Below, one piece after another: positions 1 through 5,163 of a stretch of DNA of 6,688 bases. Source of the stretch: Lysobacterales bacterium (GTDB lineage: Bacteria; Pseudomonadota; Gammaproteobacteria; Xanthomonadales; Rhodanobacteraceae). The position numbers and the translations under genes are program-made. The stretch covers positions 1 through 6,688 of the forward strand of contig JAAFHE010000217.1 of assembly GCA_013298265.1 (NCBI GenBank), written 5' to 3'. The notes under the pieces were generated by a model. It did no database searches, was not told where the DNA came from, and was given only the letters and a program-made list of their open reading frames with translations. The number at the start of each line of letters is the position of its first letter. Position 1 is the first letter of the stretch.

Positions 1-494
1 ATCGAGATCAGGATGGCCGCGAACATCACCCAGCGTTCCTCGACCATGCCGACCGCGGTGATGACCGAGTCGAGCGAGAATACGATGTCCAGCACCATGA
101 TCTGGGCGATGACGCTGCCGAAGCTCACCGCGACGCGGCCGGGGCCGACGCTCTCTGAATCGCCTTCGAGCTTCTGGTGGATCTCATGGGTCGCCTTTCC
201 GATCAGGAACAGGCCGCCGCCGATCAGGATGAGGTCGCGCCACGAGATCGCGTGGCCGAATACCGAGAATATCGGCGCGGTAAGCCCCACTATCCAGGCG
301 ATCGCGAACAGCAGGCCGAGCCGGGTGATTGCGGCCAGCGCGATGCCGATCCGGCGCGCCTTGTCGCGCTGCTCCGGCGGCAGCTTGCCGGCGAGGATGG
401 AGATGAAAATGATGTTGTCGATGCCGAGCACGAGCTCCAGTGCGGTCAGCGTCGCCAGCGCGATCCAGATTTCCGGGTTGGTCAAGGATTCCAT
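1..494 (-). CDS. TerC-family integral membrane protein (YgdQ-type), partial, C-terminus beyond window
   Basis: Read on the minus strand from ATG at 494-492, the frame stays open to the window edge (164 complete codons). The protein is hydrophobic, with about five candidate membrane segments (residues 8-35, 50-70, 86-100, 121-141, 155 onward). It carries the two signature acidic motifs of TerC proteins: E20-LVLGIDN (D26, N27) and FSLDSVITAVG (D142). These buried acidic residues are thought to bind or pass metal ions. The sequence closely follows E. coli YgdQ, a protein of about 237 residues, so roughly one third is missing here. TerC relatives are linked to tellurite resistance, manganese export and metal loading of secreted enzymes; the exact substrate of this subtype is unsettled. 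A GAGAG lies seven bases before the ATG as a possible ribosome binding site. The gene is divergent from rimK and preceded by a structured leader (554-647), which would suit manganese control. Confidence 0.93.
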   Translation of the reverse strand, partial: MESLTNPEIWIALATLTALELVLGIDNIIFISILAGKLPPEQRDKARRIGIALAAITRLGLLFAIAWIVGLTAPIFSVFGHAISWRDLILIGGGLFLIGKATHEIHQKLEGDSESVGPGRVAVSFGSVIAQIMVLDIVFSLDSVITAVGMVEERWVMFAAILIS

Positions 495-517
495 GTGTCT
501 CTCGGGCCGGGTTGATG

Positions 518-557
518 GGCCACTACGCCGGTCGCGATTCATCGCGGCGTAGTGGCC
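518..557 (-). repeat. Perfect 13-bp inverted repeat in the terC 5' leader
   Basis: Arms GGCCACTACGCCG (518-530) and CGGCGTAGTGGCC (545-557) are exact reverse complements separated by 14 bases. The inner bases can add a four-pair stem (534-537 with 542-545) around a four-base loop. Neither strand has a T-run after the stem, so it is unlikely to be an intrinsic terminator. It lies 24 bases upstream of the terC start codon on the transcript side. It is therefore either a leader hairpin affecting translation or RNA stability, or a DNA-level operator. Which of these it is cannot be told from the sequence. Confidence 0.7.
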
Positions 558-647
558 AGGGTTTGACTGATGAGCGAGAAAGCACTCGGCGTGTGTCATC
601 GGCATCAGGCCGGCGACGTGCTCCACGGCAGGCTGTTCCCCCATCTT
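554..647 (-). promoter_or_regulatory. Possible divergent yybP-ykoY (Mn2+) riboswitch upstream of terC
   Basis: Read on the minus strand, the leader has GGGGAACAG near its start, where the family has GGGGAGUAG. It ends with AGUCAAACCC, where the family has AGCAAGACC. Between them, CTGATG (608-603) pairs with CATCAG (572-567). This stem encloses a large 5'-side internal loop containing AUGACACA and then a CGAG/CTCG hairpin. That asymmetric layout resembles the P3 arm of the family. yybP-ykoY elements are known to sit upstream of TerC-family and other manganese genes. Against the call, several conserved positions differ and I could not form a convincing P1 helix. The 13-bp inverted repeat follows directly and could act as the expression platform. 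This is a tentative call from remembered consensus. Confidence 0.33.
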
Positions 648-1021
648 CCGGCCGAGTCTTCCTCGGGCCGAAGCGTAGCATCCGCGCGCGTCAAGCAGGC
701 ACGAGCGCGACAGAAATCGGGCTCAAACCGGTGCCCCGGTAGCACGGGATGCGCGGCCCGTGACGAGGCGCGGAACCCCTCCCGGTGCAGTGACGCGCGA
801 TAGCCCGCGCGCGCGCATTCTTGCTATCGTCGTCGGCGTGTTCTCTTCCCTCGCCGTACGGTCCCGCTGAGTCGCTTGCAACATGCCTGTCGCAGAATGG
901 AAGCGTCGGCGCGGCTGCGCCGGCGGATCCCGTGCCGCGCAGCGTGGCCCGAACTGCAGCCATCGCTCCCCTGCATTGTTCCGATGCGCCGGATGTCGCG
1001 TCGGCGCTCGGAATGTATAAA

Positions 1022-1918
1022 ATGAATATTGCAATACTGTCTAGAAATTCAAAATTATACTCAACGCGTCGACTGGTCGAGGCTGGGCGCGAGCGCGGCC
1101 ATCGGGTGCGGGTGCTCGATCCGCTGCGTTGCTACATGCGCATCGCGCCCGGCGCGTTCAGCGTGCACTACAAGGGCAAGCGCCTGGCCGACTATGCCGC
1201 GGTGATTCCGCGCATTGGCGCGTCGATCACCTTTTACGGCACTGCGGTGCTGCGCCAGCTCGAACTCATGGGCGTGTATACGCCGAACAGCTCCGACGCG
1301 ATATTGCGCGCGCGGGACAAGCTGCGCTGCCTTCAGTTGCTGGCTCGGCAGGAGGTCGGCATGCCCGATACGGTGTTCGGCGACAGTCCGGACGACACGG
1401 CCGATCTCCTCGCGTTGCTCGGTGATCCGCCACATGTGATCAAGCTCAACGAAGGTTCCCAGGGTCAAGGGGTGCTGCTGGCGGAAAAGCATTCATCGTC
1501 GCAGAGCGTGATCGAGGCCTTCCGCGGCCTGTACGCGAACTTCCTCGTCCAGGAATTCATCAAGGAATCCAAGGGGTCCGACATTCGCTGCTTCGTGGTC
1601 GGCGGCAAGGTGGTCGCTGCGATGCGGCGGCAGGCACGGGCGGGTGAGTTCCGCTCCAACCTGCATCGCGGCGGCAGCGCCAGCCAGGTTGAGCTGTCCG
1701 CGCGCGAACAGGATGTCGCCCTCCTGGCCGCCAGGACCATGCAGCTCAATGTCGCCGGCGTGGACCTGCTGCGTGCCAAGCGCGGGCCACTGGTGCTGGA
1801 AGTGAACTCCTCGCCGGGGCTGGAGGGAATCGAAGCGGCGACCTCGGTCGACGTCGCCGGCGCCATCATCGACTACGTCTGCGCGAGCGCGCTGAAACGC
1901 AAGCGCCGCGGCGTCTGA
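1022..1918 (+). CDS. rimK: Ribosomal protein S6--L-glutamate ligase (ATP-grasp), RimK
   Basis: RimK adds glutamate residues to the C-terminus of ribosomal protein S6 using ATP, in the cytoplasm. The 298-residue product is almost the length of E. coli RimK (300) and matches it end to end: an N-terminal MNIAILSR strand, LDPLRCYM at 32-39, HYKGKRL at 49-55 and [11 protein letters not shown] at 63-73. ATP-grasp features are K100, K141 followed by the glycine-rich GSQGQGV loop, VQEFIKE at 176-182, DIRCFVVG at 187-194 and NLHRGG at 213-218. Metal ligands are D248, E260 and N262 ([13 protein letters not shown]). I chose ATG 1022 because family homology begins there; ATG 1013 is possible and adds three residues. 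The ribosome binding site is weak (GGA near 1010). The first 18 codons are strikingly AT-rich and use ATA, AGA and TTA, unlike the rest of the gene. Neighbours give no functional link. Confidence 0.96.
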   Translation: MNIAILSRNSKLYSTRRLVEAGRERGHRVRVLDPLRCYMRIAPGAFSVHYKGKRLADYAAVIPRIGASITFYGTAVLRQLELMGVYTPNSSDAILRARDKLRCLQLLARQEVGMPDTVFGDSPDDTADLLALLGDPPHVIKLNEGSQGQGVLLAEKHSSSQSVIEAFRGLYANFLVQEFIKESKGSDIRCFVVGGKVVAAMRRQARAGEFRSNLHRGGSASQVELSAREQDVALLAARTMQLNVAGVDLLRAKRGPLVLEVNSSPGLEGIEAATSVDVAGAIIDYVCASALKRKRRGV

Positions 1919-2007
1919 GATGAAGGGCCGGCGACGCGGCGCATGTGCCATTCGTCCCGGAAGTATCGGGTCATTCGTCAATGAATGTCATCGTACGAAG
2001 GCTGCCG

Positions 2008-2036
2008 TTGACAACCGCAATGTGGCTGCCTAGCAT
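2008..2036 (+). promoter_or_regulatory. Sigma-70 type promoter for the small exported protein gene
   Basis: A perfect -35 hexamer TTGACA (2008-2013), a 17-base spacer and a -10 of TAGCAT (2031-2036, four of six consensus) form the best housekeeping-type promoter in the window. Transcription would start near 2043, leaving a leader of about 77 bases before the ATG at 2120. It makes the downstream gene independent of rimK. The palindrome TCGTACGA (1991-1998) and two CATTCGTC repeats (1949-1956, 1972-1979) lie just upstream and may be regulator sites. Confidence 0.65.
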
Positions 2037-2119
2037 CGCCTGGCCGCTGTCTCGATGCTTGTCTGCAGACGGTGTGCAGGGGGCACGGATATTCGACGGT
2101 TGAGACGGAGTGAGACGTG

Positions 2120-2593
2120 ATGCGTATAGCCAAGGTTGTTGTGTTCGCTGTGGGTTTGGCGCTGTCCATCGGTGCGATGGCAGCAGAAAAGCTGGATCCG
2201 GCGCTGCAGGCCGTGACCAAGGAAAAGTTCGACGATCAGGCTGCGGCGATCCGCCAGCAGATGAAGGCCGGCGGCCGCTGGGAGTTTGTCGATACGGCTG
2301 AGCGGGCGTCGGTGAACTCGCGTCTCGACGAAATTGCCGCGCTGCTGGCGACGGCCACTTCCGCCGACGAGCTGAGCCGTGACCAGAAGGGCAAGCTGCT
2401 CCAGGCACAGGAGGACGTGAACGCCATCCTGACCAAGAAAGACGGTCGGCGCCTGATCTGCCAGCAGGTCGCTCCGACCGGTTCGAACCGCAAGCAAAAG
2501 CAGTGCTCAACCTTCGCCGAGCGCGAACGTCAGCGCCGCGACTCGCGCGACTTCCTGCGCCAGACCGGCGACGACGGCATCCGCACCAATTGA
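2120..2593 (+). CDS. Small exported protein with a paired-cysteine motif, function unknown
   Basis: The 157-residue product begins with a clear Sec signal peptide: positive start (R2, K5), hydrophobic core 6-18, and a likely cleavage after AMA at residue 21. The mature part, about 136 residues, is charged and probably helical. It contains ICQQVAPTGSNRKQKQCS at 113-130, with C114 and C129, followed by an Arg-rich helix (133-147). Many uncharacterised exported proteins of xanthomonads and alphaproteobacteria carry a similar Cys-x(n)-GS[RN]-x(n)-Cys-x-T pattern before such a helix, by my recollection; no function is known to me. The cysteines could form a disulfide in the periplasm. GGAG at 2107-2110 serves as ribosome binding site; GTG at 2117 is an alternative start one codon earlier. 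The gene has its own promoter and terminator. A related Cys motif ends the nearby M56 protein. Confidence 0.85.
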   Translation: MRIAKVVVFAVGLALSIGAMAAEKLDPALQAVTKEKFDDQAAAIRQQMKAGGRWEFVDTAERASVNSRLDEIAALLATATSADELSRDQKGKLLQAQEDVNAILTKKDGRRLICQQVAPTGSNRKQKQCSTFAERERQRRDSRDFLRQTGDDGIRTN

Positions 2594-2612
2594 CGTCAGC
2601 ACCAGTTGACGG

Positions 2613-2657
2613 GAGAAGGGCGGCGGCCCTGCGTTTTTGCCGCCGCCCTCATTTCTC
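2613..2657 (+). terminator. GC-rich hairpin terminator after the small exported protein gene
   Basis: GGGCGGCGGC (2618-2627) pairs perfectly with GCCGCCGCCC (2639-2648) around an 11-base loop that contains five T residues. One further A-T pair closes it (2617/2649). Alternatively GAGAA (2613-2617) can pair with TTCTC (2653-2657) across a TCAT bulge. The downstream tail is only moderately T-rich (TCATTTCTC), so termination may be incomplete. It falls 24 bases after the stop codon and before the blaI promoter region, the expected place. Confidence 0.65.
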
Positions 2658-2690
2658 AGGCTTGCTCCGGTCTGTTCGCTGGGGCATGCT

Positions 2691-2706
2691 GTACGAAGTC
2701 ATTCGT
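2691..2706 (+). promoter_or_regulatory. Candidate operator for the BlaI-type repressor
   Basis: The dyad ACGAA-GTCA-TTCGT (2693-2706) sits 12 bases before the blaI GTG and directly downstream of a weak promoter candidate (TTGCTC at 2662-2667, 17 bases, CATGCT at 2685-2690). Repressor genes of this family usually control their own operon from such a site. The half-site differs from the TACA/TGTA of staphylococcal BlaI and mycobacterial relatives. The same words (GTACGAAG and GTCATTCGT) recur at 1970-2000, upstream of the neighbouring promoter, which supports a regulatory role. Confidence 0.4.
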
Positions 2707-2718
2707 TGAGAGGCCGCC

Positions 2719-3117
2719 GTGACTACTCGTCGCGTATCTGATTTGCCCAAGCCCACGGAGGCCGAACTGGCCATTCTTGGAGTGCTCTGGGATCGCGGCA
2801 GCGGAACTGTCCGCGACGTTCATGAAGCCTTGTACGCCCATGACGGCGGGGGCTATACCACGGCGCTGAAGCTCATGCAGGTCATGCATGGCAAGGGTCT
2901 GGTCGAGCGAGACGACTCGCAGCGCGCACATGTGTTCCGTGCCGTCGTCAGCAAGGAACGCACCCAGAAACGTTTTCTCTCCGACATCGTCGATCGTGTG
3001 TTCGACGGTTCCGCCTCACAGCTTGTGCTTCATGCGCTGGGTAGCCAGAGCACCTCGCGCGAAGAACTCAAGGAAATCCGCCAGTTGCTCAACCGCCTGG
3101 ACAGGGAGTCCAAGTAA
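2719..3117 (+). CDS. BlaI/MecI-family transcriptional repressor
   Basis: The 132-residue product has the length and layout of BlaI/MecI repressors. A winged helix-turn-helix covers about residues 10-80: PTEAELAILGVLW starts helix 1, TVRDVHEAL helix 2, YTTALKLMQVMHGKGLVERD the recognition helix into the wing. A C-terminal dimerisation part follows (82-130). Such proteins bind operators as dimers and are released by proteolysis when the partner M56 membrane peptidase is triggered. The region equivalent to the staphylococcal cleavage site LVLN|F reads QLVLHAL (101-107), so the scissile residues differ. The GTG start at 2719 is favoured by GAGAGG at 2708-2713, five bases upstream. The stop TAA overlaps the next gene's ATG by one base, indicating translational coupling with the M56 gene. 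The regulated targets are unknown; no beta-lactamase gene is present here. Confidence 0.93.
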   Translation: MTTRRVSDLPKPTEAELAILGVLWDRGSGTVRDVHEALYAHDGGGYTTALKLMQVMHGKGLVERDDSQRAHVFRAVVSKERTQKRFLSDIVDRVFDGSASQLVLHALGSQSTSREELKEIRQLLNRLDRESK

Positions 3118-4880
3118 TGGACGCCGCCTTCGGGGGGTTGGCGTCGGCCGTGCACCTGCTTGGTCTGGTATTGCTGCATTTTCTCTGGCAAGGCGCTCTG
3201 GTCGGCGCGGTCTTCGGCCTGCTGCGCCAGCGCCTGGCCGGCGGCACGCCGCGCTATACGCTAGGGCTTGTCAGCTTCGCGGCTCTTATAGCTGCTCCGG
3301 TGATCACGGCGGCGGTGCTGCTGGCCGACAGCGGCGCGACGATCGCGTCATCTGGTCTGCCTGTCGCGGCCGGCGCCGGCGACGCTGCGCAGGATGCCCT
3401 GCCGCAACAATGGACCGACTATCTGCCGTGGCTCGTTGCGCTGTGGGGCTGCGGTGTCGCAGTCCTGAGTCTGCGCGCCATACTTCACTGGCGCGGCCTT
3501 AGCCGGTTGATCCGCCAGGGTCTGCCTCTGCCGGGCTGGAGCCAGCGACTGCAGCAGCTCTGCGCGCAGTTCGGCCTCGGCAAGGTCGGCCTGCTGTATT
3601 CGACCAAGATCGAGACGCCGACCCTTGTCGGTTGGATCCGTCCGGTCATTCTTCTGCCGGCGGCAGTTGCGCTGGGTTTTCCGGCGGCGCAGATCGAACT
3701 GATCCTCGCCCACGAACTGGGCCACCTGCGGCGTTGGGACCATATCGTCAATCTGGTCCAGGTCATCGCCGAAACCGTCCTTTTCTATCATCCGGCCGTG
3801 CACTGGATTTCCCGCGATCTGCGCGACCAGCGCGAGATCTGCTGCGATGAGCTCGTTCTGCGCATGAGCAAGGCCAATCCGCGCGACTACGTCGCGACGC
3901 TGGCCGATCTCGAGCAGTTGCGGCTCGACGGTGCTGCCGCGCTCGCGCTGCAGGCCACCGGCGGCGTTTTGCTGGAGCGTGTGCAGCACATCGCCAAGTT
4001 GCCGACGACGCGCCTGGACGTGCGCGCCCCGGTCCGCCTGCTGCCGCTGTTCGTCGTCGGTGCGGCAGTCATTGTGCTGGGCTATGCACAGCGCGCGTCC
4101 TGGGAAAATTCGAACATACTGGCGCTGTTGGCGCCGCAGCCATTGCGGGAACTGCTGCTGCGCGACCAGACGCTGCTGCGGGTCGCGCCCGTCGTGGTCA
4201 GCGACATGATTGCTGACCGGCGTGAGCTGCGCCTGCCGCGTCTGCCGACATTCGCCGAACAGACGGCCCCGACCAACGCCGTGTCCGATGCGCGCGTGCT
4301 TGTGCCGGCTGCTGTCGATCCCGTGAATACGATGTCGGTCGAATTGCCGAAGGTTCTTCCGCCCAGCCTGGTCGAAGCCGCACCCGTGGCTGAGCCGCTG
4401 CTTTCGGTCCGGGCGACTGCCGGCGCGCCGGTGACGGAAGCGTCGGCCCCGTTCAAGCTCAATCCCGTGGTCGCCGTGCGCGAGCCCATGGCCGCGCACG
4501 CGGTGCAGCCGTCCTACCCCGAGCGTGCCCTGTTGCGCGGCATCGAAGGCAGCGTGCGCCTGTCCTACTACGTCGACGAGGATGGTCGCGTGCGCGACGT
4601 GCGCGTGGAGCAATCCAGTCCGCCGTCGGTGTTCGATGCGGCAGCCATGGCCGCTTTGCGCAAGTGGCGTTTTGTGCCGGGCAGCTTCGAGCCGGGCTCG
4701 CGCCGCTACTCGCGCCAGTTCGTGTTCGCGCTCGAAGGCGGCGCGGATATCCCGGCCAGCGAGGTTGAGGGCACGGTGGAATCGGGGGATTGCCGCACCA
4801 TCACCGGTTCGCGCATCTGCCGCCGACCGGGCGACATGGCGGCTTCCCCGATAACGGAAATCACCACTGGTCTGAATTGA
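3117..4880 (+). CDS. M56-family (BlaR1-like) membrane metallopeptidase with C-terminal TonB domain
   Basis: The 587-residue protein combines two known modules. Residues 1-325 form an M56 (BlaR1/MecR1) peptidase: membrane segments near 11-37, 48-70, 103-121 and 305-323, and the zinc motif HELGH at 199-203 (ligands H199 and H203, catalytic E200). REICCDE at 239-245 carries the probable third ligand, E240. By analogy with BlaR1 the zinc site faces the cytoplasm and cleaves the partner repressor. After the last membrane segment comes a Pro/Ala/Val-rich linker (about 375-450), then a TonB C-terminal domain at about 455-541 (QPSYPERALLRGIEGSV, then FDAAAMAALRKWRFVPG), which would lie in the periplasm. 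BlaR1 instead has a penicillin-binding sensor there, so the signal is probably not a beta-lactam. A short tail holds DCRTITGSRICRR (558-570). It starts inside the blaI stop codon. TonB-C could sense or contact an outer-membrane partner; that is inference. Confidence 0.92.
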   Translation: MDAAFGGLASAVHLLGLVLLHFLWQGALVGAVFGLLRQRLAGGTPRYTLGLVSFAALIAAPVITAAVLLADSGATIASSGLPVAAGAGDAAQDALPQQWTDYLPWLVALWGCGVAVLSLRAILHWRGLSRLIRQGLPLPGWSQRLQQLCAQFGLGKVGLLYSTKIETPTLVGWIRPVILLPAAVALGFPAAQIELILAHELGHLRRWDHIVNLVQVIAETVLFYHPAVHWISRDLRDQREICCDELVLRMSKANPRDYVATLADLEQLRLDGAAALALQATGGVLLERVQHIAKLPTTRLDVRAPVRLLPLFVVGAAVIVLGYAQRASWENSNILALLAPQPLRELLLRDQTLLRVAPVVVSDMIADRRELRLPRLPTFAEQTAPTNAVSDARVLVPAAVDPVNTMSVELPKVLPPSLVEAAPVAEPLLSVRATAGAPVTEASAPFKLNPVVAVREPMAAHAVQPSYPERALLRGIEGSVRLSYYVDEDGRVRDVRVEQSSPPSVFDAAAMAALRKWRFVPGSFEPGSRRYSRQFVFALEGGADIPASEVEGTVESGDCRTITGSRICRRPGDMAASPITEITTGLN

Positions 4881-4892
4881 TTCCCGGCCCGT

Positions 4893-4916
4893 CGGCCCCG
4901 CGCGGTGCGCGGGCCG
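4893..4916 (+). terminator. Possible terminator hairpin after the M56 gene
   Basis: CCCGCGC (4897-4903) pairs with GCGCGGG (4907-4913) around a GGT loop. CGG (4893-4895) and CCG (4914-4916) extend the stem past one bulged C. It begins 12 bases after the M56 stop codon. No T-run follows, so it may only stabilise the mRNA 3' end or act with Rho. Confidence 0.4.
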
Positions 4917-4979
4917 GTGTCGTCCAGGCTGCTGTGAATGACGCCAAACTGCCCGCCATCAGCAGGCTATTGCCGCACG

Positions 4980-5018
4980 TTTAACGGGTCTCTCAAGGCT
5001 GCTTAACGTCGATTTAAG
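4980..5018 (+). promoter_or_regulatory. Spaced TTAA hexamers, candidate OmpR-family regulator binding site
   Basis: TTTAAC (4980-4985), CTTAAC (5002-5007) and TTTAAG (5013-5018) lie in the same orientation with start-to-start spacings of 22 and 11 bases, two and one helical turns. The last two, CTTAAC-N5-TTTAAG, match the PmrA box (YTTAAK-N5-YTTAAK) except for one base. Spaced direct hexamers of this kind are the usual target of OmpR/PhoB-type regulators, one of which is encoded 237 bases downstream. The same bases also read as an inverted repeat, GCTGCTTAA (4998-5006) and TTAAGCAGC (5014-5022), so a symmetric binder is possible. Confidence 0.5.
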
Positions 5019-5020
5019 CA

Positions 5021-5049
5021 GCGGCTTCCTACCATGGCCCTACTGTAAT
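5021..5049 (+). promoter_or_regulatory. Candidate activator-dependent promoter for the intergenic transcript
   Basis: TGTAAT (5044-5049) matches five of six -10 bases. The -35 position 17 bases upstream (GCGGCT, 5021-5026) is very poor, as in promoters that need an activator. The CTTAAC/TTTAAG pair ends at 5018, immediately before that -35, so a regulator bound there would touch RNA polymerase in class II fashion. Transcription would begin about 5056. Confidence 0.42.
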
Positions 5050-5055
5050 CCTGCG

Positions 5056-5163
5056 AACACTCCTGGTCAGGTCGTGACTAGCAGACTACGGTAATCGGGG
5101 CAGTAGCTATTTGGCCCAAGCGAGGTGTGTTCCCCCAATGACACCTCCTTGGGCCAATCTTTT
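5056..5163 (+). ncRNA. Candidate small RNA or attenuated leader ending in an intrinsic terminator
   Basis: Between a -10-like TGTAAT and a strong terminator lies a stretch of about 108 bases with no credible reading frame. It folds locally: CTGGTCA (5063-5069) pairs with TGACTAG (5075-5081), one G-U pair, around a five-base loop. A weaker CTAC/GTAG (5086-5089/5103-5106) encloses GGGG at 5097-5100. The terminator hairpin carries a five-C loop (5132-5136) that could pair with that GGGG. One arm contains CACCTCCTT (5142-5150), identical to the anti-Shine-Dalgarno tail of 16S rRNA. C-rich loops are known in xanthomonad sRNAs such as sX13, but I do not recognise this as a member of any family. The alternative is a terminated leader of the response regulator gene, 91 bases downstream. 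Both transcript ends are inferred. Confidence 0.45.
5111..5163 (+). terminator. Strong rho-independent terminator in the intergenic region
   Basis: TTGGCCCAAG (5111-5120) pairs with CTTGGGCCAA (5148-5157), and GAGGTGT (5122-5128) with ACACCTC (5141-5147). This gives a 17-bp stem interrupted by a single bulged C (5121), closed by a 12-base loop and followed by TCTTTT (5158-5163). It is the clearest intrinsic terminator in the window. It works only on the plus strand and stands 231 bases after the M56 stop, so it more likely ends a separate intergenic transcript. TTGGCC at 5162-5167 repeats the left arm and could compete for GGCCAA at 5152-5157. Confidence 0.85.

Larger units (their letters stand above)
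495..1021. other. Divergent intergenic region between terC and rimK, no credible gene
   Basis: The 527 bases hold only open frames with no recognisable protein character. The left part (518-647) is the structured terC leader. On the minus strand a weak extended -10 (TGCTACGCT, about 680-672) would start a transcript just before that leader. On the plus strand TGCTATCGT (822-830) could be an extended -10 for rimK, giving a leader of about 185 bases; no good -35 accompanies either. A run of alternating CG (807-816) is notable only as composition. TATAAA at 1016-1021 abuts the rimK start codon, so it cannot be the -10 of rimK as called. Between about 850 and 1000 I see nothing further. Confidence 0.6.

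Noticed and set aside
13..552. 179-codon open frame on the plus strand
   Set aside because: Opposite the TerC-family gene; Ser/Met/Arg-rich with no domain, while the minus strand encodes a clear TerC protein.
821..1021. N-terminal extension of rimK by 67 codons
   Set aside because: RimK homology begins exactly at 1022; the upstream residues show no protein-like pattern and would exceed the family length.
1016..1021. TATAAA as a -10 box
   Set aside because: It abuts the rimK start codon and has no -35; it reflects the local AT-rich patch.
691..1034. Short open frames on the minus strand between terC and rimK
   Set aside because: Low-complexity Ala/Arg-rich products without ribosome binding sites or recognisable motifs.
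1903..1942. Inverted repeat GCGCCGCG / CGCGGCGC at the end of rimK
   Set aside because: Only 8 bp with a 24-base loop, no T-run, partly inside the coding region; common by chance in GC-rich DNA.
3348..4613. 421-codon open frame on the minus strand
   Set aside because: It lies wholly opposite the M56 gene, is Arg/Gln/His-rich as expected for an antisense shadow of a GC-rich gene, and has no recognisable domain.
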